This document shows, in pieces, positions 34,983 to 44,945 of a DNA stretch of 64,000 nt. The DNA is taken from positions 1,984,001 through 2,048,000 of the forward strand of contig NZ_CP071463.1 in NCBI RefSeq assembly GCF_017352095.1, in the 5' to 3' direction. A model generated the notes under the pieces. The model had not been told where the DNA came from. It saw only the letters and a list, made by a program, of their open reading frames with translations, and did not search any database. Position 1 is the stretch's first letter, and each line of letters starts with the position of its first letter. The stretch is from Natrinema longum. Lineage in GTDB: Archaea; Halobacteriota; Halobacteria; Halobacteriales; Natrialbaceae. A program made the translations under genes and the position numbers.

Positions 34983-35579
34983 TCACCGCTGGAAGAGATC
35001 CGCGGCAAGAGCTCCGAACTCGCCGCCCTCGTACCGGTGTGCGGACCAGCCGGCGTTCTTCGCGCCGTCGACGTCGCTCTCGCTATCTCCGACCATTCCG
35101 TACCGAGCCGCCGGCAGTCGCTCCTCGAGTGTCCGGTACGGTGCCGCGTCCGGCTTGTGTGCCCCCACCTCGTAGGAGGCGACCACCGCGTCGAAATACG
35201 CCTCAAGGTCGTGTGCCCGAAGTTTCGCCAGTTGCCACTCGCGGAGCCCGTTCGTGAGCACGCCGAGTTCGAACGACTCGGCCAGCCGTTCGAGGTCGGT
35301 GTGAGCGTTCTCCGGTGGGGACAGCGACTCGATTTCCCGCTCGTGGAGCGCCCGCACGTATGGCTCGGGATCCGTACAGCCATCTATCCGGGCGAACGCC
35401 CGCCGTATCGGGTCGGGGTCGCACGCCGAAAAGAGCTCGAAGAAGGCCTCGTCGTAGGTCTCGAGCCACTCCGCGGGGGCGTCACCTCGGACGTCCGCGA
35501 TCGCGTTCGCCAGCAGGTCCCGGTACTCCCGGTCGGTGTGAAGTACCGTTCCGTCCAGATCGAAGACGATCGCCGTCAT
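34983..35579 (-). CDS. HAD-superfamily hydrolase
   Basis: A 198-residue HAD phosphatase. It has motif I FDLDGTVLHTD (residues 6-16), a helical cap, motif II LTNG near residue 109, motif III lysine in VGAHKPDAAPYRTL and motif IV VGDSESDVDGAKNAGW. It resembles phosphoglycolate-phosphatase/PGMB-like HADs; the substrate cannot be told. It stands between convergent and same-strand genes with short spacers. Confidence 0.87.
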   Translation of the reverse strand: MTAIVFDLDGTVLHTDREYRDLLANAIADVRGDAPAEWLETYDEAFFELFSACDPDPIRRAFARIDGCTDPEPYVRALHEREIESLSPPENAHTDLERLAESFELGVLTNGLREWQLAKLRAHDLEAYFDAVVASYEVGAHKPDAAPYRTLEERLPAARYGMVGDSESDVDGAKNAGWSAHRYEGGEFGALAADLFQR

Positions 35580-35634
35580 GGACGGACGTTCCTGTCGGCG
35601 CGTAAAAAGTAGTTTGGGTGATACGATTGGCGCA

Positions 35635-36684
35635 CTACTCCTCGAGTCGGTCCCGAGCCGCTGCGACCACGAGCGGCAGCGTGATCGTCGCGTCGGCGTA
35701 GACGGAGACGTTGTCGGCGTCTTTCTCGAGTTTGCCCCACGAGCGGGCCTCGTCCAGCGTCGCGCCGGAGAGGCCGCCGGTCTGTTTGGGGTCCATGGTC
35801 AACTGGACGGCGTAGTCGTACGCGCCGGGGGTGACGAGCATCGTCTGGAGGGTGAAGTTCTTGGGGACGCCGCCGCCGACGACGAACGCGCCGGCTTCGT
35901 CGGTGTCGTAGGCGATGTCGGTCAGGCCGGTCATGTCCGCCAGCGCGTCGAGCGAGAAGCCCGAGGTCTGGGAGTACATCCACGCCTGCAGGCCGAGCAC
36001 GGAGTCCTGAATCGCGGGACAGTAGATCGGCACGTCGTTCTCGTAGGCTGCAGCGGCGATGCCAGCGTCCTCGTCGATGCCCTCGCGCTCGTTGATCTCG
36101 GCGTTGGCGCGGCCGAGTTCCGCCGTGAGTCGCTGAATGGGGACGACGCCTTCCTCCTCGAGCACCGGGAAGACCTCCTCGCGGAGGTGCGATTCGAAGG
36201 TCGCGAAGAACTCCTGTGGGAGGTAGACGTTGTAGATGCGGTCGACGCCCTCGTCACGGAGCGTCTCGTCGTGTTCGCGTTCGGTCTTGCCTTCGGCGTG
36301 GACGGCACCGTGGTGGTGTTTGCCGCCGATGGCCTCGATGGAATCGTGCGTGAGGTTCGCACCCGTGGTGACGAGGACGTCGATGTAGCCGTCCCGGATC
36401 AGGTCGGCGACGATCGCCCGCATTCCCGTCGGCACCATCGCGCCCGCGAGGCCGAAGAAGACGGTCACGTCGTCGTCGAACATCGCTTCGGTCACGTCGA
36501 CGGCCTCGTGGAGGTTCGCCGCGCCGACGCCGGCCGAACCGTACTCGTCGGCGAGTTCGCCGACCGTCATTCCGGCCCGAACCTCGGCGTGGCCGATCGG
36601 GTCGTGTGCGAACGTCTCTCGATCGTGGCCGTGGTGACCGTCCTCGTCGCCGCCGTCGCCACCGTGATCGTGCTCGTCGCTCAT
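35635..36684 (-). CDS. dys: Deoxyhypusine synthase
   Basis: A 349-residue NAD-dependent enzyme that transfers a butylamine group from a polyamine to a lysine of aIF5A. The catalytic-lysine motif SWGKL near residue 315 is present, as are LTTGANLTHD-type NAD-binding residues (VTTGANLTHDSIEAIGG) and GGGVPKNF. So it is a true DHS rather than a DHS-like paralogue. In Haloferax agmatine is used instead of spermidine; the same is likely here. The first 22 residues are an unusual Asp/His/Gly-rich extension. ATG 36684 is chosen; upstream frame has no homology. Confidence 0.93.
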   Translation of the reverse strand: MSDEHDHGGDGGDEDGHHGHDRETFAHDPIGHAEVRAGMTVGELADEYGSAGVGAANLHEAVDVTEAMFDDDVTVFFGLAGAMVPTGMRAIVADLIRDGYIDVLVTTGANLTHDSIEAIGGKHHHGAVHAEGKTEREHDETLRDEGVDRIYNVYLPQEFFATFESHLREEVFPVLEEEGVVPIQRLTAELGRANAEINEREGIDEDAGIAAAAYENDVPIYCPAIQDSVLGLQAWMYSQTSGFSLDALADMTGLTDIAYDTDEAGAFVVGGGVPKNFTLQTMLVTPGAYDYAVQLTMDPKQTGGLSGATLDEARSWGKLEKDADNVSVYADATITLPLVVAAARDRLEE

Positions 36685-36902
36685 ATCCTCGTATCCGCGA
36701 GCCAGCGGTTTGAACGCCGCGGTTCGGCACGAGCACGACGGCCACGACTTCGACAGCGTCTCGACACCCGACGGAACACGGCGTCCCTTTCGAACGGGAC
36801 TCGGTAGACGACTCGCTCGAGGCCGAATAGAAAGAACGATCAATCTCTACGGGAGCATCTCGATGTTCTTGCGGCGAAACCGCAAGCGGGCGAGAAGCCG
36901 GC

Positions 36903-38165
<1,263 letters not shown>

Positions 38166-38800
38166 CTCGTCTGTACGGTTCTTCGACGGGGGTAAAAGGT
38201 CTACCATTTCCTTCGCGGCTCGGCAAAAATTGAACGATACCCATTCGGGCCGTTTCCTCGTCGAACGCCGAAAACAGCCGGTAGACGCGGCGAATTCGGG
38301 GAAAAGCTCTTCCGGGGCCATATAAAAACCGTCAAATAAGGGGATGGTTCGTCGCAAAATCGGCAGTTTCCGGAGCGCCGAACACGGCACGTTCGGCGCG
38401 ACAAACCGCCGCTGACCGCGACTCGAGACCGGGGTGATCTACCCGCCGGGATGTCGGTCGCGTCCTCGGTCTCGCGTGTCGCGATCGCGGCTCTCGAGAC
38501 CCGGATCAGTGGCGTTTCTCACGCCGATCCGACGTCGGACCGGAGTGAGTATAACTCGTGTCGACCGTTTCACGGACCCTCGTGCCGTTTCGTTCGTGAA
38601 CGGTCGGGCGTCACCCGTCCGTATAGGACGCGTTGAAACGGATCATACACTCCTTGAGGTACGGGCCCGGTGGTCGCGCCGTCGCAGCGACTCTTCGTTC
38701 ACTGCTTGCGCTTTCGAAGCTCGACGAACACCGGCCGTCCGTTGGTGTTCGACGATCGTCGTGGAGTATATTTATTATTGACGTACCCGTTTCATCGATC
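38166..38800. other. Long intergenic region between icd and the zinc-ribbon gene
   Basis: 635 bases with no convincing gene. Near icd it holds a T-rich promoter element (38193-38198) and a second TTTTTATATGG on the minus strand at about 38318-38328. The middle (38400-38700) is GC-rich with no clear coding signal; the last 40 bases hold the zinc-ribbon promoter. Confidence 0.35.
38766..38777 (+). promoter_or_regulatory. TATA box of the zinc-ribbon mini-gene
   Basis: TATATTTATTA centred 27 bases before the ATG at 38801, the best-placed archaeal TATA element in this part of the window and support for the 41-codon gene being real. Confidence 0.6.
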
Positions 38801-38926
38801 ATGCTTCGAGCGCCACAGCACGCTGCCAGCCAGTGTCCACGCTGTACCGTGACGCTGTCGAACGTCCAGGGAGTCGCTGCCTGCCCCGAGTGTAACTGGG
38901 TCGACGGACGGTCCGAGAGCCACTGA
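38801..38926 (+). CDS. 41-residue zinc-ribbon protein
   Basis: A mini-protein with two CxxC knuckles (CPRC at about 12-15 and CPEC at about 29-32), which should bind one zinc. Many haloarchaea encode such single zinc-ribbon proteins (HVO_2753-like in concept); their roles are only partly known. The well-placed TATA box and the knuckle spacing of 13 residues support it as a real gene with a leaderless transcript. The gene precedes map by 76 bases, but map seems to have its own promoter. Confidence 0.7.
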   Translation: MLRAPQHAASQCPRCTVTLSNVQGVAACPECNWVDGRSESH

Positions 38927-39002
38927 CCCCGAGAACCGACCGACAGACACCGGTCGACGGAGAGACGGAACCTCTTTTTGTCGACCTATCTAACCTCCGG
39001 GC

Positions 39003-39899
39003 ATGGCCGAATCCGAGGTGGACCTCGAGTCCGAGCAGTACGAGAAACACCGCGAAGCGGGGGCGATCCTCGCGCAGGTGCGCGAAGAAACCGCCGAACG
39101 CGTCGAGGTCGGCGCGAGCCACCTCGAGGTCGCCGAGTACGCCGAAGACCGGATCCGGGAACTCGGCGCGAAACCCGCGTTCCCCGTCAATATCTCGATC
39201 GACGAGGAGGCCGCCCACGCGACGCCGTCGATCGACGACGAGACGACCTTCGGCGAGGAGATGATCAACCTCGACATCGGCGTCCACGTCGACGGCTGGC
39301 TGGCCGACACCGCGATCACGGTCGATCTCTCGGGCAATCCCGAACTCGCGGAAGCCTCCGAACAGGCCCTCGAGGCAGCGCTCGATATCATCGAGCCCGG
39401 CATCGACACCGGTGAGATCGGCGCGGAAATCGAGGACGTGATCGACGGCTACGGCTACAACCCCGTCGTCAACCTCACCGGTCACGGGCTGGGCCACTGG
39501 GAACAACACACGAGCCCGAACATCCCGAATCGCGCCGTCTCACAGGGGACGACGCTCGAAGTCGGCGACGTCGTCGCGATCGAGCCGTTCGCGACCGACG
39601 GCGGCGGCAAGGTCACCGAGGGTGCCAGCGAGGAGATCTTCTCGCTCGAGCGCGAGGGAACCGTCCGCAACAGACAGGCCCGCGATGCCCTCGACCAGAT
39701 CACCGAGGAGTTCCGTACGCTGCCGTTCGCGACCCGATGGCTCGAGACGGATCGTCCCGAAATGGCCCTGCGTCGGCTCAAGCGCAACGACATCGTCCAC
39801 GGCTATCCGGTGCTCAAAGAAGACGACGGCTACCTCGTCAGTCAGAAAGAGCACACGATCATCATTACCGAGAGTGGCTGTGAAGTCACGACTGAGTGA
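39003..39899 (+). CDS. map: Methionine aminopeptidase, type II
   Basis: A 298-residue enzyme removing N-terminal methionine from new proteins. The type-II layout has metal ligands in LDIGVHVDGWLADTAITV (Asp pair), His in TGHGLGHWEQH, and Glu in EPFATDG and EHTIIITE. The helical insertion that defines type II enzymes lies around 200-250. A CTTTTTG element near 38970 sits about 28 bases before the ATG. Confidence 0.95.
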   Translation: MAESEVDLESEQYEKHREAGAILAQVREETAERVEVGASHLEVAEYAEDRIRELGAKPAFPVNISIDEEAAHATPSIDDETTFGEEMINLDIGVHVDGWLADTAITVDLSGNPELAEASEQALEAALDIIEPGIDTGEIGAEIEDVIDGYGYNPVVNLTGHGLGHWEQHTSPNIPNRAVSQGTTLEVGDVVAIEPFATDGGGKVTEGASEEIFSLEREGTVRNRQARDALDQITEEFRTLPFATRWLETDRPEMALRRLKRNDIVHGYPVLKEDDGYLVSQKEHTIIITESGCEVTTE

Positions 39900-40095
39900 T
39901 CATCGTCGCGACTGACCGGCGTTTTACTCGTCGATACCTGTAATCCGACGCGGCGTTTCGGCGACTCTTCGGGGCCGTATTGATCCCGATTTTCACAGTA
40001 CTGGCGAGAGTGTCGAACCGCTACTATCGTTCGAAAGAACGGAAGACCGAGCAACGAGGACGATCCTGGTTGTCGACGGCCGTCACGCGGAAGAC

Positions 40096-40296
40096 TCAAG
40101 CGTTGTTCATCCGTTGGCTCGAACGGTTGCCACACCGCTGGCACTCGCTCACGCGGTAGGGTTCGCGGGAGAACTGTGCGTTCTCCTGTTTGAGGCTCTC
40201 GGTCCTGATCTGGACCGAGACTTCGTGGAGCGTTTCCAAGTCGCATTCCTCGCAGTGCTCGGTCATCCCGTTAACAGAGTCGTCAGTCGTTGCCAT
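40096..40296 (-). CDS. Small zinc-finger protein (DUF7835-like)
   Basis: A 66-residue protein with two Cys pairs (HCEEC near 14-18 and CQRC near 53-56) that could form a zinc ribbon, joined by a beta-rich middle (LHEVSVQIRTES). It lacks catalytic motifs and is probably a nucleic-acid or protein-binding factor. The minus-strand TATA-like GATTTAATAG at 40321-40330 lies 29 bases before the ATG. Family name is a tentative recognition. Confidence 0.75.
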   Translation of the reverse strand: MATTDDSVNGMTEHCEECDLETLHEVSVQIRTESLKQENAQFSREPYRVSECQRCGNRSSQRMNNA

Positions 40297-40320
40297 TGCT
40301 GTATTACTCGCGGTATCCCT

Positions 40321-40330
40321 CTATTAAATC
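40321..40330 (-). promoter_or_regulatory. TATA-like box of the small zinc-finger gene
   Basis: GATTTAATAG on the minus strand, centred 29 bases upstream of the ATG at 40296. The rest of 40297-40549 is an AT-rich divergent spacer without a gene. Confidence 0.5.
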
Positions 40331-40549
40331 CCCGTTTCGTTTTTCCTCGTGGTCGCCAAAATCGCAATACGGCGTTAACTTATCCGCGAAACGGACTGAG
40401 ATGGCTCTATACCGTTTAGATGGCTTTTTGGTGTCTTCTCGTCGGAATTATGGGGTACTGTGTCATAGTTTTATGGATGATATTACCATTACTGGTGACG
40501 GTCGATAGCGGACTGAAACGCTTTAGGACGCCCTCGAGAGGGAGTATAC

Positions 40550-41089
40550 ATGGAGCAAGTGTTCGCACCGTGGCGAATCGAGTGGATCCGGCGTGAGGAA
40601 AAGAATTCCGACATCGAGGAGTGTGTCTTCTGTGAACTGCCCGAGCGGGATGCCGATCGGGAGAACCTGATCGTCGCACGAAGCGAACACGCGTTCGTCA
40701 TGTTGAACAACTATCCGTACAATCCTGGCCACCTTATGGTGATACCCAACACTCACACCGGCGAGTACGGAGCGCTCGACGACGATGTCCTGCTCGATCA
40801 TGCCCGCTTGAAACAACGAACGTTCGATGCACTTGACGCTGCACTCGAGCCGGACGGCTTCAATGCAGGCTTGAACCTCGGTGATGGGGCCGGTGGTTCG
40901 ATCGACGACCACCTCCACACGCACATCGTCCCGCGGTGGCAGGGAGATACCAACTTCATGCCGGTCCTCGGTGAGACGACGGTGATCGTCGAGGCGCTCG
41001 AAGCGACGTACGACCACGTCCACGAGGCGTTCGCCGCCCAGGTGGGCGCGACCGTCCCCGACGAGACTAGTGCCGTCGTCTTCGAGTGA
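40550..41089 (+). CDS. HIT-family nucleotide hydrolase
   Basis: A 179-residue histidine-triad protein. It has a zinc-type CxxC (CVFCEL, about 25-28), PYNPGHLMVIPNTHTGEY and the triad HLHTHIVPRW (about 123-132). It resembles Ap4A hydrolase/adenylyl-transferase HIT proteins, cleaving dinucleoside polyphosphates or nucleotide-phosphoramidates. The start at 40550 leads straight into the conserved FAPWRIEWI. A TTTA element near 40521 is at promoter distance. Confidence 0.9.
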   Translation: MEQVFAPWRIEWIRREEKNSDIEECVFCELPERDADRENLIVARSEHAFVMLNNYPYNPGHLMVIPNTHTGEYGALDDDVLLDHARLKQRTFDALDAALEPDGFNAGLNLGDGAGGSIDDHLHTHIVPRWQGDTNFMPVLGETTVIVEALEATYDHVHEAFAAQVGATVPDETSAVVFE

Positions 41090-41161
41090 CGAATCGTCGG
41101 TCCGGTCTGTCGAGCGGGCAACGGGAGGTTTTTGGTGATCGTTTTCGTGTGGTAAGATAGC

Positions 41162-41572
41162 ATGGAGTACGAAGTGGTGCAGACGGAGGACGTACCGATG
41201 ACCGACCTCTCCGATGTCGACGAAATTCCGCCGGATCTACGCATCCGCGCGCTCGACGAGTTCTTCGAAACCGACGCGCTCAACCTCAAACTCTGGTACT
41301 TCGAGCCCGGCGACGAGATCCAGTATCACGCCCACGCCGATCAGGAGGAACTGTACTACGTCCTCGAGGGCGAATTCTCGCTGAAGCTCGGTCGCTCGGG
41401 GGACGAAGAGTACGTCGAGGCCGGACCGGGGACGTTCTGGATCGCCAAACCGGAGATCGGCCACGGCCATCGAAACGTCGGTGACGAGGAGGGCGTCGTC
41501 CTCGCGATCGGCGCACCCGCGGTCGAGGATCCGGGACTCGATCCGCACAGTCTCGAGGACGGCGACGAGTAA
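41162..41572 (+). CDS. Cupin domain protein
   Basis: A 136-residue single-cupin protein. The metal-binding cupin motif 1 is present as YHAHADQEELYYVLEGE, with His/His/Glu ligands (about 60-76). Motif 2 appears as PEIGHGHRNVG (about 101-111). It may bind a metal and a small molecule; substrate unknown. It lies 72 bases after the HIT gene on the same strand and could be expressed with it. Its stop is 8 bases from the left end of palindromic repeat copy 5. Confidence 0.85.
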   Translation: MEYEVVQTEDVPMTDLSDVDEIPPDLRIRALDEFFETDALNLKLWYFEPGDEIQYHAHADQEELYYVLEGEFSLKLGRSGDEEYVEAGPGTFWIAKPEIGHGHRNVGDEEGVVLAIGAPAVEDPGLDPHSLEDGDE

Positions 41573-41579
41573 CTGCCGC

Positions 41580-41665
41580 TCGGACGGACCGCTGTCAGTC
41601 AGTGTTGGCGGCTCCACGACCCGGCTGTGGGGTCACCGGGGACATCGTTACAGCAAACCGTCTCA
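41580..41665. repeat. Dispersed stop-codon-associated palindromic repeat, copy 5 (diverged)
   Basis: An 86-base copy. The right 14 bases (CAAACCGTCTCA) are conserved and contain the TGA stop codon of the minus-strand glutaredoxin gene. The centre has diverged (TTGGCGGCTCCACGACCC) and the stem is weaker than in copies 2-4. Confidence 0.82.
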
Positions 41666-41899
41666 GGCGTACGTCGTCTCGAGGTAATCGAGGATCCGCT
41701 CGGATTCGGCCATCGTCACGCCGCTGTCCTCGTCGACGACGACCGGCACCTGCCGCTGGCCCGAGACGCGTTTGACCTCGTTGCGTTTCGAGTGGAGTCC
41801 CTCGACCCAGACACTCTCGTAGTCGACGTCGAGTTCCTCGAGTCGATCCACGACGTGTTCGCAGTACGGACAGCCTTCTAGGCGGTAGAGCGTGAACAT
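41663..41899 (-). CDS. Glutaredoxin-like / glutathione S-transferase N-terminal-type protein
   Basis: A 78-residue thioredoxin-fold protein with the redox motif LEGCPYCEHVVDRL (Cys10 and Cys13), the cis-proline region RQVPVVVDED and a GST-like end MAESERILDYLETTYA. Haloarchaea use gamma-glutamylcysteine instead of glutathione, so its physiological thiol is probably that. It is oriented against the cupin gene. Its stop lies within repeat copy 5. Confidence 0.9.
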   Translation of the reverse strand: MFTLYRLEGCPYCEHVVDRLEELDVDYESVWVEGLHSKRNEVKRVSGQRQVPVVVDEDSGVTMAESERILDYLETTYA

Positions 41900-42013
41900 G
41901 GCTATGGGTAGTGGCCCAGCCGTCAAAAGGGTATGTGCCGCCGCGGGCACTCTCTCGGCGGTCGGTTCGGCCGCGGAACGGAGTTTTTTGTCCCCGCGGG
42001 CGCATCCTCGCGT

Positions 42014-42493
42014 ATGCCACCGACAGAGGGTGAGACCGTTGCCGACTTCGAGGCGCTCTTGTGTGACGGCGAGACGTTTCGTTCCACGGCGTTCTCCGAC
42101 GCGCTCGGCGCTCGAGGGGGCGTCGTCATCTGTACCGGATTCGCGTTCAGCGCGATCGCACAGAACTGGTGGAAGCAGTTCGTTCGGGCCGGCTGGGACG
42201 AGTTCGAGGACGTTCCGATACTCGGCGTGAGCCGCGATGGCCCCTACGCGCAAAACGAGTTCCTTCGCTGGTTGGACCGACCCGATTTCCGGTTTTTCGC
42301 CGACGTCGACGGCGACGTGAGCGAATCACTCGACCTGCTCGCCGACCGATCACACATGGCGAACGTCTCGACCCCCTGGCGGTCCGCGTTCGTCCTCGAT
42401 GCCGACCGGGAGGTACAGTACGTCTTCGTCGCGGACGACTGGATCTCGCCGCTTCCACGCGAGGAGATCGAAGACGCCGTCGCGGACCTGTAA
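42014..42493 (+). CDS. Redoxin-domain protein (peroxiredoxin-like, peroxidatic Cys apparently absent)
   Basis: A 159-residue thioredoxin/peroxiredoxin-fold protein: GETVADFEALLCDGETF, then VVICTGFAFSAIAQNWW where AhpC/TSA proteins have their active-site loop, and VSRDGPYAQNEFLRWL, typical of the fold. The usual Thr-x-x-Cys of peroxiredoxins is not visible in the loop, so catalysis, if any, must differ. ATG 42014 is chosen because the fold begins there. It is convergent with the Cys-rich HTH gene. Confidence 0.78.
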   Translation: MPPTEGETVADFEALLCDGETFRSTAFSDALGARGGVVICTGFAFSAIAQNWWKQFVRAGWDEFEDVPILGVSRDGPYAQNEFLRWLDRPDFRFFADVDGDVSESLDLLADRSHMANVSTPWRSAFVLDADREVQYVFVADDWISPLPREEIEDAVADL

Positions 42494-42563
42494 TCCGGGG
42501 GACGACCGCTTTGGGTGCCGTCCGCTCGAGTTGCTCGCCACCGAAACCCCGACGAGGCGGTCG

Positions 42564-42929
42564 TCAGGGCTCACAGTACAGGACGTTTCCGTTGCACGTA
42601 CACTCGATGCGTAGCGGGTCGTCGTAGGTCACCGACACGCGATCCATAGCCTGAACGTAGTGGCCAGGGGTACCGGTCCGCGAGCGGTCGTTGAGCTGTG
42701 AGATGAGGCCGGCCTCCGTGAGGCTCTCGACCTTTCTGTACGTCGTCGATTGCGGGATGTCGAGCGCCTCGGAGATGTCACGGACCGTCGCCGGCTCCTC
42801 GACGAACAGATACACCGCTCGCGCGTCGTCGTCGTTGAGCAACTCCATGATCCGATGGGGGTTACACCCGATCTCTCCATCCCGTTCGATCCGCGGACAC
42901 CGGGTCGGTTGATCGGCTGTCTCGCACAT
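42564..42929 (-). CDS. Winged-helix regulator with Cys clusters at both ends
   Basis: A 121-residue ArsR/TrmB-like DNA-binding protein: IMELLNDDDARAVYLFVEE and ATVRDISEALDIPQSTTYRKVESLTEAGLI form the winged helix (about 28-82). Three cysteines lie before it (Cys2, Cys11, Cys22) and three close to the end (CTC and YCEP), which could together bind a metal or cluster, or sense redox state. The target is unknown. The neighbouring convergent redoxin gene makes a redox role possible but unproved. Confidence 0.82.
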   Translation of the reverse strand: MCETADQPTRCPRIERDGEIGCNPHRIMELLNDDDARAVYLFVEEPATVRDISEALDIPQSTTYRKVESLTEAGLISQLNDRSRTGTPGHYVQAMDRVSVTYDDPLRIECTCNGNVLYCEP

Positions 42930-43023
42930 ACGTCACGATTCGATGTGCTCTTACTTTGCTATCTCACCCTATTCCCGGGAACTGAGGATCGATCTCCACC
43001 GATATAGTGCCGACGGCGCGACC

Positions 43024-44277
43024 CTACACCGGCTCGCCGAACGCGTACATCGTCTCGTGGGCAGTCACTTCGAGATCGACGAAATCGCCGGGCTCGAGAC
43101 CGTAGTCGCTCGCGTTCTGGACGATGAGCTGGCGGTATGCGGCGTCGCGACACTTCACCGAGTCGGCGGTGCCGTCCTCGACGACGAGACAGTCCTCGCG
43201 GACCTCGCCGACCATGTCCGCGTAGGCGTCGGCGACGATCTCGCGTTTGACCTCGCTCATCTCCTTCGAGCGTTCCTTCTTGATCGTCCCACCCAGCCCC
43301 TTCATCTCGGCGGCGTCGGTGCCGGGCCGCTTCGAGAAGCGAGTGACGTTGATCTTCTCCGGACGGGTCTCGCGAAGCAGGGCCATCGACTGCGCGTGGT
43401 CGTGGTCGGTCTCCGTGGGGAAGCCGACGATGAAGTCCGTCGAGAGCGTCCAGTAGTCGAGCGCGTCGTCGAAGGTCTCGACGACTTCGACGTACTCCTC
43501 GACCTGGTGCTGGCGGCGCATGTCGCCGAGCACGTCGTCGCTTCCGGACTGGACTGGCGCGTGCAGGAAGTCGTAGAGTTCGTCGTTGGCGGCGAAGACG
43601 TCGGCCAGCTCCTCGCGGATGCCGTGGACGCCCTTCGGGTTGGCCATCCCGACGCGGACGCGGAACTCGCCGTCGATCGCACAGATCTCCTCGAGCAGGC
43701 GATGGAGCTTGCGCTCGCCCTCGTCCCAGCCGTAGACGCCGGTGTCCTGGCCGGTGATCCGGATCTCCTTCGCGCCGGCGTGGATCAGCGCGCGCGCCTT
43801 GTCGACGTTTTCCTCGATGGAGGGCGAGTCGATCTTGCCGGTCGCCTGCTTGGTGATGCAGTACGAACAGTCGGACATACAGCCCCGCGCGATGGGGAGG
43901 ATGCCGATGACGCCGTCGAGGATGGGGTCGGCGTCGGGCGTCGTCGTCGGACACTCGCCGTTGGTGACCGCTTCGGGCACTTCGTCCCAGTGGAGCACCT
44001 GCCCGTCGACGTCCGCTCGGGCGAACTCCTCGCCCTGTGCGAGGGCCATACAGCCCGTGATGAAGAGGTCGGCCGTCTCGTCGGCCAGTTCCTCGGCCCG
44101 CCGGAGCATGTTGCGTTCGGTCTTCTCGACAACGGTGCAGGTGTTGAGGATCGCGACGTCCGCTTCGTCCGGGCCGTCGACCCGGTGGTGACCCGCATCG
44201 CGGAGTCGCCGCTCGATCTCGCGACTCTCTCCGCGATTGGACGTACAGCCGTACGTTTCGATGTGATACCGGGCCAT
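43024..44277 (-). CDS. tRNA threonylcarbamoyladenosine methylthiotransferase (MtaB-type, archaeal)
   Basis: A 417-residue radical-SAM enzyme. The N-terminal UPF0004 domain carries the three cluster cysteines in TYGCTSNRGE, LNTCTVVEKTE and TGCMALAQG. The radical-SAM motif is RGCMSDCSYC, and a TRAM domain closes the C-terminus (about 355-415). Archaeal members convert t6A to ms2t6A at tRNA position 37. ATG 44277 directly begins the methylthiotransferase domain; the upstream extension to 44421 has no homology. Confidence 0.92.
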   Translation of the reverse strand: MARYHIETYGCTSNRGESREIERRLRDAGHHRVDGPDEADVAILNTCTVVEKTERNMLRRAEELADETADLFITGCMALAQGEEFARADVDGQVLHWDEVPEAVTNGECPTTTPDADPILDGVIGILPIARGCMSDCSYCITKQATGKIDSPSIEENVDKARALIHAGAKEIRITGQDTGVYGWDEGERKLHRLLEEICAIDGEFRVRVGMANPKGVHGIREELADVFAANDELYDFLHAPVQSGSDDVLGDMRRQHQVEEYVEVVETFDDALDYWTLSTDFIVGFPTETDHDHAQSMALLRETRPEKINVTRFSKRPGTDAAEMKGLGGTIKKERSKEMSEVKREIVADAYADMVGEVREDCLVVEDGTADSVKCRDAAYRQLIVQNASDYGLEPGDFVDLEVTAHETMYAFGEPV

Positions 44278-44509
44278 TCGTCGATCGACTATCGGGTCCG
44301 GCGGGCCAAAAGCGCGACGGATCGGGGCCACGAGCAGTAGCGCGTCTCGAGGACCCGTCCACGTGGAGATCTCGGCCGCAGGGCTGATTCTCGATCCCGT
44401 AGTGTGGAATGTCCGGCGCACTCACGACCCGTTGTGGGACCGTGCCGGTACGCAGTGATGGCAGCCAATACGAGACGGAGAAGAAGTCAGAACCGTGTGC
44501 TGGGAGTGG

Positions 44510-44707
44510 TTAGAATTCGTGTTCGACGTCGTCTTCGTCCGCTTTCTGGATGATTATTTTGCCGTCCCGGACCCGGACGAATACCTCGTCGCCGATATCC
44601 ATGCCCGCGACCTCGAGTTCGTCCTCGTGGAGGTTGAGGTGGACGTTGTGGTAGTTACCGTCGTCGTCTTTCGCACCGCTTGGACTCAGCTTCTTTTTCC
44701 GTACCAT
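44510..44707 (-). CDS. SpoVT/AbrB-like swapped-hairpin small protein
   Basis: A 65-residue protein. A Lys-rich start (MVRKKKLSPSG) is followed by a beta-hairpin pattern typical of AbrB-like domains (VHLNLHEDELEVAGMDIGDE, then VFVRVRDGKIIIQKA). It may be a small transcription factor; without the usual PKE/REL motif the DNA-binding role is uncertain. A minus-strand TATA-like region (AAGTATAT at about 44737-44745) lies roughly 33 bases upstream. Confidence 0.75.
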   Translation of the reverse strand: MVRKKKLSPSGAKDDDGNYHNVHLNLHEDELEVAGMDIGDEVFVRVRDGKIIIQKADEDDVEHEF

Positions 44708-44945
44708 CGCGGGATTCTATTCCGAACTTCGCCGTAGGATATACTTAAGTGTTTTCGACGCCGTAGCGAACGCATGCCGTCAGCCGCCGATCGCCCGATG
44801 ATTCCGGGAGGGCGGCGACCACTGACTGTGCGTACTCCGAGAAAACGCCGGTCGCACCACACTTAAAGATACCGGCGCAGTCGGTCGGTTTTCGGGGATA
44901 TCTTTATGTCGGATCGTGTGCTGGTCTGACACGGAGGCCACGATC

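Noticed and set aside
38434-38640. Short open frames in the icd/zinc-ribbon spacer
   Set aside because: Frames overlap on both strands, with Ser/Arg-rich products and no promoter or motif support.
42943-44340. 465-codon plus-strand frame over the methylthiotransferase gene
   Set aside because: The minus strand encodes all radical-SAM and UPF0004 cysteine motifs; the plus-strand product has no recognisable domain.
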